From positions 1 through 64,000 of the forward strand of contig JAHDXO010000049.1 of assembly GCA_023382975.1 (NCBI GenBank): a stretch of DNA of 64,000 nucleotides, read 5' to 3'. Numbering within the stretch: position 1 is the stretch's first letter; each line of letters opens with the position of its first letter. Source of the DNA: Pirellulaceae bacterium. GTDB taxonomy: Bacteria > Planctomycetota > Planctomycetia > Pirellulales > Pirellulaceae. The notes beneath the pieces were generated by a model. It was not told where the DNA came from. It did not search any database and saw nothing but the letters and a program-made list of their open reading frames with translations. The translations under genes were made by a program, and so were the position numbers. Below, in pieces: positions 1 through 8,665 of this stretch.

Positions 1-38
1 GCGGCCCGCGAAGGGAGAGTCAAGTGTTACCAGTCGCA

Positions 39-96
39 ACGCAAAGAAGCGAAGAGCGCAAAGAATTCCTGCTTTGCGCCCTTCGTTCCTTTGCGT
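39..96. repeat. Imperfect 25-bp inverted repeat
   Basis: Bases 39-63 and 72-96 are inverse complements with about three mismatches (outer ends ACGCAAAG / CTTTGCGT) around an 8-base loop. No gene is seen in bases 1-200. It could form a hairpin; its function is unknown. Confidence 0.6.
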
Positions 97-146
97 TTCA
101 AGTACGACGTTCACCTTCGACGCCGCCGGCCAGCTGCTCCAGCAGG

Positions 147-208
147 AAATGGAAATGGGGGAAATGGGGGGGGGATGGGGGGGAAATGGGGCTTGAAATG
201 GGGTCGGG
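147..208 (+). repeat. G-rich GGGGGAAAT-type low-complexity tract
   Basis: The top strand is a degenerate succession of GGAAAT, GGGGGAAAT, GGGGGGGGGAT and GGGGAAAT units with several runs of four to nine G. It lies just upstream of the transposase remnant. G-quadruplex formation is possible but is only an inference from the G-runs. Confidence 0.6.
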
Positions 209-787
209 TCTCATTCTCTTGGGAAAAGCGGGTTGAGTGGGTATGATAGCGTCATGCCCCGACGACCACGAATTGCAACTGGCGGCTATGTCTACCACGC
301 GCTCAACCGCGCGGTCGGGCGGAGTACGATCTTTGAAAAGGTTGACGACTAGGCCGCGTTCGAGACGGTCCTGGAGGAGGCTCGGGAGCAGGTCGACATG
401 CGACTGCTCGCCTTTTGCGTGCTGCCCAATCAATGGCATTTGGCGCACGGGACGGTTGGAACGGCCCCTTGTACCAAGGGCGGTTCAAGTCGTTTCCGAT
501 TCAGGAAGACGAGCACTTCTTCACCGTCTGTCGGTACGTCGAGCGCAACGCCCTGCGTGCCAACCTCGTCACCTCGGCCGAGCAGTGGCGCGGGTCGAGC
601 TTGTGGCACCGAGTCAACCGGAGCGCTCAGGTTGGCACTCCCTTTGGCGAAACGGTCTGGCAGCAGGCCGCGGCGAAGCATCTGGGATTGGAATCCACGT
701 TACGTCCCCCTGGCCGCCCAAAACGCCTCCGTCCCGACCGGTGAACCGTCGCACGACGCGGCAAATCGACACAAATGAGACCCGACC
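202..787. mobile_element. Decayed RAYT-type element with short terminal inverted repeats
   Basis: A 14-bp sequence, GGTCGGGTCTCATT, at 202-215 is repeated in perfect inverse complement at 774-787 and brackets the transposase remnant at 254-744. The downstream end is repeated again at about 4668-4680 in the second partial copy. This marks the likely limits of a small element. RAYT genes are normally not mobile as transposons but are commonly flanked by REP palindromes, so these ends may be REP-derived rather than true transposon ends. Confidence 0.55.
254..744 (+). pseudogene. REP-associated tyrosine (Y1/RAYT) transposase remnant
   Basis: Reading from ATG 254 gives a typical Y1_Tnp start (MPRRPRIATGGYVYHALNRA). 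An in-frame TAG at about 350 follows, where relatives have a continuous helix, and the frame resumes with AAFETVLEEAREQ and LLAFCVLPNQWHL, corresponding to the MPNHWHLV motif that follows the HUH metal site. The reading then shifts and part of the middle is missing. The 415-744 frame carries the family's conserved second half (GPLYQGRFKSFPIQ, then TVCRYVERNALRANLV, then the terminal GRPK). The gene has one stop, at least one frameshift and an internal deletion, so it cannot make an active protein. The HUH fold and catalytic Tyr belong to known family biology and cannot be checked in this broken copy. Confidence 0.85.
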
Positions 788-859
788 TCGTTTCCTCTCC
801 CCGCTTTCTCTCCGGTTGAGGGGAAGCCTGGCTGAGTTTGTCCTGCCGTAGTGGGAATG

Positions 860-3800
860 TCAGAGCCCACTACCTGGCACCGTCTCATCACCATTTGACC
901 AGATCATCGGTCCATCCGCAGTCCCCAGATGGATCGCGTCTCCATTGCGGCCAAGAACAGGCAACGCCCATTCGCCGTTCGGTTCAAGCACAACACACAG
1001 CACCTTGCCCAATTCCGCATCCCAAAGGATGGACATGTCGTGGCTTCGGCTTAAGAATCGCTTCCCATCCGTCGAGAATTCGGTTTCCCCGCCGGCGTAC
1101 CCCCGGCTGGTCCACAATCTCTTCCCGGCATCTATGTCCCACAACGTGATCAGCCGATTGTCTTGGCCTACGAGCAGACGTTTGCCGTCCGGGCTGAACT
1201 CAAACCAGTTGACGGGAAAGTAATTCGTCAGCGATTTCTTTAGATCGACCGTGCATCGGTCGTACAGATGCACGGACAGGTCAGAATAGTAAGATCTGGC
1301 GATGAAACGCCCCTCGGGGCTGTATTCCGCACGGCCAGCGGCCCGCAGGTCGCCGATTTTTGATCCTGTCTGAAAGTCATGCACCACGACAAAAGATCCG
1401 GCCAGCCGGCACATGATCGTCTCTTCCATGGGGCCGATGGAAACGGTACTTACATCTGCGAATTCACCTGGATCGATGATGCGTTCAACGTCTCCCGTGT
1501 TGACATCATAGACCGTCAACTCGTATCGGCTGCATGCTCCCTGTTGCCCCAGATCGTGAACAATGACCAATTCGTCACCAGACGGAGACAACGCAGCATC
1601 CTGCGGCCGGGTTGTCGTATCGAAGACCCGGAGAATCCCGGCCTGACGGTCGCAGACCGTCACTTTCTTCAATGCCCACGAACAATACGCGACGCGTTGG
1701 CCATCGCGGCTTCTGCTGCAAGGCGTATCACCGTGCCCGAATGGCGGTTCCATCGCTCGCTGCGGGGAACGGTGTTTTACAGATCTGCCGTGAGAAAGCC
1801 ACTGCCTGACGTCCGGTGGAAGTGAATACCATGGGGTCTCTCCTTGCGCGACGATCGTCCAGTCTTGCGGCTGCAACACAGGTGCCGCGCCAGGCTGAAA
1901 ACCTTTCCTTGCCAGCGTGAATTTGCCGTGCAGGGGGCTGTCGATTCCCAACGTGTTCCTTTCGATGAAGAACCGTTCCTGTTGGCTGAGCGTCTCGGCC
2001 AGCGGAAGCGGCAAATCCAACGGCGACGTGATCCGGGCGACGTTCCAGAACGCTGCGCCGTCATCCGCGGCGGTGACGATCCGTCCACCGCCCGGAAAAA
2101 AGCACACGGCGTTCACTTTGCCAATGTGGCCTTCCAGGGGAGTTAATGAAGCTCCCGATTCGGTTTCCCAGAGGAACACCCCGCCGTCAAGTGAACCGGT
2201 GACGCAGTGCCGGCCATCCGGGCTGAAAGCGGCTGCGCTGACCGGCCCGCGACGCGTCTGGAAACGAACCGGTTCCCCGGTGTCCGCGTCCCACGTCGCC
2301 ACCCAGGCGTCGTCTTCCACATCGACGGGCTCCCGGTGGTCACGGCGCCCTTGGACGCCTCCGGCCAGCACGCGTCGTCCATCCCTGCTGTAGCAAATGG
2401 TCAGGCTGCGGCCCGGCGTGTCGAACAGCGTGCGGATCTCCTCGCCCGTCACCGCATCGCACTCGACGATGGCATCGGGGGTTGCCGCCAAGAAACGATC
2501 ACCGTCAGGGTGAAAGGCGACCGCCGAGACAAAACGATCGAACAGTTGCACTCCATCCGGCACGGAAGTGTCGATCAGCACCAACCGCGGGGCAGGCAAT
2601 CCGTCGAAGTCTTCGACATGGAGCGCGACCGCGATGTGTCCGGCGTCAGGACTGACGGCCGCATCGTACTTCGTTCCGGTTAGTCCCATTTCCCAGACGA
2701 TTTCGCGAGCCGCAACGTCAATCAGGTAGAGCCTCGTGTTGCCACAAGCGAACAACAGCCGCCCGTCATCGGCGAAGGCGATCTCTCCATGCGCAGGAAG
2801 GCGGAAGGGCCAGTGCTTACCGGACACAGGATCCAACCGATGGACTCCGCCGATCAGACAACTCGCCGTCCCCGGCACCAGCGCCACGTTCTGATATCCC
2901 AACCGCGAATTCGGCAAGGTTTGGACTGTTTCGCCTGTCAGGACGTCCCGCACCGCGAAAGCAAACAGCCGCTTGGAGATATAGCGATCCCCGTTTGGAA
3001 AGAAAAACAGGTCGTGCATGGCTCCTGGCACGTCGTCAGCTTGGATCGGCAACTTGTCACCCGAATCGACCATCCAGCCGTGCAACTGATGAAAGTCGGT
3101 GTCCAACTCATCCCAGTACTCCGTGACGGCGAATCGTCGCCGGCCATCGGTACTGTACGCCACTCCGGTATAGGGATTCGAATGATCCTCTCCTTCGACG
3201 GTCTTTCGTCCGGTTCGCCAATCCCATTCGACCAGCCGGCCGCTGTAGTATCGGCTGCCGTCGTGCCGTTCCTCCTTTTCGAGCGCGACGAAGATGCGCC
3301 GGCCGTCCGGGCTGAACGCCCAGTCTCGCATGGGGTGCTCGTGTTGGAGTTCCGCAACCGGCTCTCCCGACGCCGTATCCCAGATCTTCAGCAGCGTAAG
3401 ATCACCTGGATACTCTTCGCGAGGCCTGCTGCGAATCACCGCGCCGCCAGCGGCAATCCAATGACCGTCGGGGCTGATGTGGACTTTCACGCGATCCGGC
3501 AAGTTGCAGACGACCTCGCCCGCCACGGTATCCAACAGGTTTAACGCGGAACCGTGGAAGTCCCGGACGAGAAGCCTTGTTCCGCTGCGGGTAAAAGCCG
3601 CCGCGATGGGAGATTTTGTTTCGGGCGGGGACAACGTCCGCCGGAGAACTCCGGACACTGTGTCGAACAACAGTACCGCATCGGGAAGATCATGATCAAA
3701 CGCCTGTTGTCGATTGGAAACCGCGATTTGTGCCCCATCATGGCTGATCTTGGCATAGACACGGACGTGATTGGATGGTGGTTCGCTCCAATCGCGTTCA

Positions 3801-4354
3801 TCGCCTTCCCAGCGACGGACTAGTCCTGCCCCCTTTGTCTCCCAAACGGCGACTTCGTTGTCGCCGACGGTCAATAGAAAGCGACCGTTTCCAGAAAACT
3901 CGACGGAGGAAAACTGTTCGACCCACGAATACACGAGCGTCCCCGCCTCCAAATCATAGAGGATCGTCCGGCAGCCGCTTTTCACCACGGCGTACTTGCC
4001 TTCCGGATGCACGGCCTCGACACGCAATGATGCCTCGTCGAAGTTCAGCCACCGCTCGGGCGTCAAGACCGGTTCGTGCCGCACTGCGTGATTCCTGACG
4101 CGGGGCTGCTCGACTATCGCAGGTCTGCAGCCGGAACCGACCGCAACGCTAAGTAGTACGAGCAGGGCCCTCGGCCGCAGCGATGCAGTCAGCGGCGCGT
4201 AGTACGAACGGGCGAATTGCCACAGACAGTCCCGTACCGCCTGCTCACCGTCGTTCCGGTCAAGGTACTCAATCCCGGCGCTCAGTGCGTCGTGGAAATC
4301 CTGGTGCAAGTACTGGTTGTCGCTCGCCGAGCGACGCATGATTTGTTGGGGCAT
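860..4354 (-). CDS. Large WD40 beta-propeller lipoprotein with chimeric N-terminus
   Basis: The 1164-residue protein consists mostly of WD40 blades: there are many FSPDGRR/GTRL turns followed by LWD, IWD or VWE strands, enough for two or more propellers. Such proteins are scaffolds without catalytic sites. ATG 4354 is chosen over 4402 because GGGAGG lies 9 bases upstream. Residues 1-60 (QYLHQDFHDALSAGIEYLDR, then AVRDCLWQFARSYYAPL) look like part of an unrelated small soluble protein. A lipoprotein signal peptide follows at about residues 63-76 (ALLVLLSVAVGSGC), an unusual place so far from the start. The gene is flanked by two transposase fragments and is probably monocistronic. WD40 identity is secure; the substrate is unknown and the start uncertain. 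Confidence 0.85.
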   Translation of the reverse strand: MPQQIMRRSASDNQYLHQDFHDALSAGIEYLDRNDGEQAVRDCLWQFARSYYAPLTASLRPRALLVLLSVAVGSGCRPAIVEQPRVRNHAVRHEPVLTPERWLNFDEASLRVEAVHPEGKYAVVKSGCRTILYDLEAGTLVYSWVEQFSSVEFSGNGRFLLTVGDNEVAVWETKGAGLVRRWEGDERDWSEPPSNHVRVYAKISHDGAQIAVSNRQQAFDHDLPDAVLLFDTVSGVLRRTLSPPETKSPIAAAFTRSGTRLLVRDFHGSALNLLDTVAGEVVCNLPDRVKVHISPDGHWIAAGGAVIRSRPREEYPGDLTLLKIWDTASGEPVAELQHEHPMRDWAFSPDGRRIFVALEKEERHDGSRYYSGRLVEWDWRTGRKTVEGEDHSNPYTGVAYSTDGRRRFAVTEYWDELDTDFHQLHGWMVDSGDKLPIQADDVPGAMHDLFFFPNGDRYISKRLFAFAVRDVLTGETVQTLPNSRLGYQNVALVPGTASCLIGGVHRLDPVSGKHWPFRLPAHGEIAFADDGRLLFACGNTRLYLIDVAAREIVWEMGLTGTKYDAAVSPDAGHIAVALHVEDFDGLPAPRLVLIDTSVPDGVQLFDRFVSAVAFHPDGDRFLAATPDAIVECDAVTGEEIRTLFDTPGRSLTICYSRDGRRVLAGGVQGRRDHREPVDVEDDAWVATWDADTGEPVRFQTRRGPVSAAAFSPDGRHCVTGSLDGGVFLWETESGASLTPLEGHIGKVNAVCFFPGGGRIVTAADDGAAFWNVARITSPLDLPLPLAETLSQQERFFIERNTLGIDSPLHGKFTLARKGFQPGAAPVLQPQDWTIVAQGETPWYSLPPDVRQWLSHGRSVKHRSPQRAMEPPFGHGDTPCSRSRDGQRVAYCSWALKKVTVCDRQAGILRVFDTTTRPQDAALSPSGDELVIVHDLGQQGACSRYELTVYDVNTGDVERIIDPGEFADVSTVSIGPMEETIMCRLAGSFVVVHDFQTGSKIGDLRAAGRAEYSPEGRFIARSYYSDLSVHLYDRCTVDLKKSLTNYFPVNWFEFSPDGKRLLVGQDNRLITLWDIDAGKRLWTSRGYAGGETEFSTDGKRFLSRSHDMSILWDAELGKVLCVVLEPNGEWALPVLGRNGDAIHLGTADGPMIWSNGDETVPGSGL

Positions 4355-4702
4355 CGAGTGGAGCCTCCCACGGGAATGCACGTCTTGGGCCTTGACCGTC
4401 ATGTCGCCATTTTAACCCGAAGCGTAAGCGAGGGAGCGGCGGTGTGGGCGGTTCAATTCGTTTCCGATTCAGAAAGACGAGCACTTCCAGCTTGTGGCAC
4501 CCAGTCAACCGGAGCGCCCAGGTTGGCACTCCCTTTGGCGAAACGGTCTGGCAGCAGGCCGCGGCGAAGCATCTGGGATTGCAATCCACGTGACGTCCCC
4601 CTGGCCGCCCAAAACGCCTCCGTCCCGACCGGTGAACGGTCGCACGACGCGGCAAATCGACACAAATGAGACCCGACACCGTTTCCCCGTTCCGTTTCCC
4701 CG
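4355..4702 (+). mobile_element. Second, internally deleted copy of the RAYT 3' end
   Basis: Bases about 4457-4685 repeat bases about 490-795 with more than 90 percent identity by eye, same orientation. About 80 bases are missing: TTTCCGATTCAGAAAGACGAG is joined directly to CTTGTGGCACC. The copy begins in the middle of the transposase and ends with the same AATGAGACCCGAC terminus. With the first remnant it forms a direct repeat around the WD40 gene. Bases 4355-4456 form the WD40 upstream region and hold no recognisable gene. Confidence 0.8.
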
Positions 4703-5053
4703 TTATGGGAGTGGCAGGAAGATGACGCAATCGTTCAGTTCCTCGGGGCTGCAGCACTGAGCCAGCAGTTCCAGCTCTTCGATACAGCGTCCGAGGCTGA
4801 TTCCTTGCTGAGGCGAGAACACGACGCCTGAGAAGCGGCGCCCGGATGCCTGCCAATGCGAGGCAATTCGCAATAGATCCTGATCTTGCGAAAAAAGTAC
4901 CCGCTCGAGTTCGTTCGCCCGCATCAGCAGCGCATCGTCTTCGGCTTCGCGAGTGTTGTCTTCCTGGCTTGTCAGCACGTCGATCCCGCGTCGGCGGAGA
5001 GCTGCGGTGATAGCCGCCGGGACATGCACGTCCATGTAATACTTAGCCGCCAC
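4703..5053 (-). CDS. DUF5615 PIN-like toxin
   Basis: A 116-residue protein opening with MAAKYYMDVHVPAAITAALRRRG, the DUF5615 pattern (D-x-H/N near the N-terminus, then GIDVLTSQE and an acidic cluster AEDDALLMRANE, then VLFSQDQDLL). These acidic residues match the metal site of PIN-fold/Mut7-C RNases. It starts with GTG at 5053 directly after the antitoxin stop (TAAGTG, no gap), so the two genes are translationally linked. In relatives the protein is the toxin half of a DUF433/DUF5615 pair, presumably an RNase; that activity is inferred from the fold. Confidence 0.8.
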   Translation of the reverse strand: MAAKYYMDVHVPAAITAALRRRGIDVLTSQEDNTREAEDDALLMRANELERVLFSQDQDLLRIASHWQASGRRFSGVVFSPQQGISLGRCIEELELLAQCCSPEELNDCVIFLPLP

Positions 5054-5365
5054 TTACGCAACACCCTTTCGCCGCCGCAGCAACTCCGCGCGCGACAACG
5101 TGGGCTGGGGCCGCAATGCGGCAAGCTCATCCTCCTGAGCGTTCATCTGCGCCACCATCTTGTCGAAGTGGTCGTAAAAGAACGCAAGTGCCGCGTACAC
5201 CTCCTCCGGTCGCAGGTCGGCGTGCTGTCGCAGCAGTTCCTCCGCGGTCCAGCCGTAGTGGTAGTGCTCGCCGGCCAAGTGCAAGACTTTGTAGCGGGTG
5301 CGCCCGACTCGCGCCGTGCCTTGATCGTCAATCCGGACATGCGGGTAGATCGTGGCCACACTCAT
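5054..5365 (-). CDS. DUF433 antitoxin
   Basis: A 103-residue DUF433 protein: an IYPHVRIDDQGTARVGRTRYKV segment is followed by the HTH-like signature YGWTAEELLRQHADLRPEEVYAALAFF. DUF433 proteins are small DNA-binding antitoxins that bind the PIN-like partner and usually repress their own operon. The gene precedes the DUF5615 toxin with no intervening base, the usual antitoxin-first order. The C-terminal region after residue 70 is polar and helical (MVAQMNAQEDELAALR), a plausible toxin-binding segment. Confidence 0.78.
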   Translation of the reverse strand: MSVATIYPHVRIDDQGTARVGRTRYKVLHLAGEHYHYGWTAEELLRQHADLRPEEVYAALAFFYDHFDKMVAQMNAQEDELAALRPQPTLSRAELLRRRKGVA

Positions 5366-5505
5366 TGAAAACCTCGCTCGACGGATGCCGTCCTGGAATT
5401 CATGGCCCAGAGAAACGCGTTGCCATTATCGGCTGAAGCCTGCCGAAAGTCCAGTTCAAATGCGTTCCTACCAATTCGCCAACTTCGGGAATTTCGAGAC
5501 GACCG

Positions 5506-5871
5506 CTAATTCGACGCGGGCGTTCGGATCTCGATCAGGTCGGGGTTGTATTGTTCGGCGTCCATCAGGATGAAGCCGACGAACAGGCCGACGAAGACCA
5601 GGCCGAAAACGAACAGTACGGCGTTCAGCGGATTGTCGTAGCGCAAGTGCATGAAGTACGCCGCCACCAAGCCGGCTTTGACGGTCGCGATGCCCATCGC
5701 GACCCACGTCTCCAACTCGCCGAACGGCAGGTAGCTAGCGACGACCGTGATGACGGTCAACACGATCAAGGCCAGAAAAACCGCGATCAGCACAGGCACG
5801 GGAATGACGTGCCCCATGCCGTGATGCTCGCCAGCGGTTTCGTGGTGCGTCGCGTGCGTCTCGGTCGTCAT
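5506..5871 (-). CDS. ctaF: Cytochrome c oxidase subunit IV (caa3 type)
   Basis: A 121-residue inner-membrane protein with a His-rich N-terminus (HATHHETAGEHHGMGH) and three predicted membrane helices (about residues 23-45, 55-76, 82-104), matching bacterial COX4/CtaF. The second helix has the family motif KAGLVAAYFMHL. ATG 5871 is preferred because GGAGAG lies 5 bases upstream; the upstream in-frame start lacks a site. It is the last gene of the respiratory operon, 89 bases after coxC. The subunit has no cofactor and stabilises the oxidase. Confidence 0.88.
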   Translation of the reverse strand: MTTETHATHHETAGEHHGMGHVIPVPVLIAVFLALIVLTVITVVASYLPFGELETWVAMGIATVKAGLVAAYFMHLRYDNPLNAVLFVFGLVFVGLFVGFILMDAEQYNPDLIEIRTPASN

Positions 5872-5909
5872 GCGTCTCTCCAATGCGATGCTCTCGTAAA
5901 ATCAACTCG

Positions 5910-5951
5910 GTCTCGGAGAGGCCGAGCCACGTGGGCGGGTCTCTCCGAGAC
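5910..5951. repeat. Hairpin between coxC and coxD
   Basis: Perfect 11-bp arms GTCTCGGAGAG (5910-5920) and CTCTCCGAGAC (5941-5951) enclose a 20-base loop. There is no T-run, so it is more likely an mRNA-stability or processing element, or a REP relative, than a terminator. Confidence 0.6.
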
Positions 5952-5960
5952 TCGCGGCGG

Positions 5961-6980
5961 CTAGTGAATCAAGTACAGCAAGGGGAACAAGTAAATCCAA
6001 ACCAAGTCGACCAGGTGCCAGTACAGACCGACGTAATCCACCGGTCCGAAATACTGCGAAGTAAAATCGCCGCGAACCGACCGAACCAGCAGCCAGGCGA
6101 TCACGCCCATTCCGGCCAGGATGTGCAGAGCGTGGACTCCGGTCATCGCGAAGTAGATGCTGAAGAAGATCCCCGCGTAGGAGAACGCAGGTTCGGTCTC
6201 GGTCTCCGTTTCGGTCTCCGCAGCAGGTTCTGCTTCGTGTTCCTGCGCCGCATGGTCGGTCGACTGGTGTTCGTCCGATGCGGTGCCGTGATGCACGGCC
6301 GGAATCAGGGGGCCGACTAGCTTGGGAATGATCATCGCCGAACCAACGCCGACGAAAAAGGCGGCGCTGGTGATGGCCAGGCCTCCCCAGACGATCAGCG
6401 CCTGCGGTTGCTTTTTCAAGTACGAGACGACACTTCCCGTGGCGAACACAATCAAGGCCAGCAGGGCGGGGGCCGACAGTCCCAGCAGGAAAGGCGAGAT
6501 GCCGTGATCGCCGTGATGATCGTCGTGCGGGTCGAACATGCCGGCCCAGAACAGTCCCATGTCCCATTTGTGCGAGTACTCGATGGCCTTGATCCCCAGA
6601 AACAGGCTCGCACAGGCCAGCGTCGTGATCAGGCACACGATCAACCCGCGGCGCTGGGTCAACTGGGCACAGCGGACAGCCCAGGCCATCGTCAGACTGC
6701 TGAACAGCAGGATGACCGTGTTGACCGCTCCGAGCGTTTTGTCCAGATACTGGTGCGCATCGGCGAACACCTCGGGGTGCCTAGCCCGGTAGACGGCATA
6801 GGCAACGAACAGCCCGCTGAAAAACAGGATCTCCGTGATCAAGAACAGCCACATGCCCAGTTTACCCGCATCGAACTGCTGCTTCGGCGTTTCGAAGTGG
6901 TGGGCGAAGAAGGGAGAATGCTCGTGATCGGCGTGCGGTTCCGCGCCGCCGTGTGCAGGGCTCGTCGAAGTTTGATTCAT
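5961..6980 (-). CDS. ctaE: Cytochrome c oxidase subunit III
   Basis: A 339-residue heme-copper oxidase subunit III. After a soluble N-terminus (NQTSTSPAHGGAEPHADHEH) comes FDAGKLGMWLFLITEILFFSG, the family's first-helix motif with the conserved Glu. The C-terminus (FGPVDYVGLYWHLVDLVWIYLFPLLYLI) is the characteristic YWHFVD..W.FLF end. It contains an atypical acidic, Thr-rich spacer (AEPAAETETETETEP) between two membrane regions, coded by tandem GGTCTC-like hexamers at about 6188-6215. Two bases separate it from coxA upstream, so the genes are cotranscribed. Subunit III supports proton uptake and stability of the core. Confidence 0.95.
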   Translation of the reverse strand: MNQTSTSPAHGGAEPHADHEHSPFFAHHFETPKQQFDAGKLGMWLFLITEILFFSGLFVAYAVYRARHPEVFADAHQYLDKTLGAVNTVILLFSSLTMAWAVRCAQLTQRRGLIVCLITTLACASLFLGIKAIEYSHKWDMGLFWAGMFDPHDDHHGDHGISPFLLGLSAPALLALIVFATGSVVSYLKKQPQALIVWGGLAITSAAFFVGVGSAMIIPKLVGPLIPAVHHGTASDEHQSTDHAAQEHEAEPAAETETETETEPAFSYAGIFFSIYFAMTGVHALHILAGMGVIAWLLVRSVRGDFTSQYFGPVDYVGLYWHLVDLVWIYLFPLLYLIH

Positions 6981-6982
6981 AC

Positions 6983-8653
<1,671 letters not shown>

Positions 8654-8665
8654 AGGGTGCCTCGT

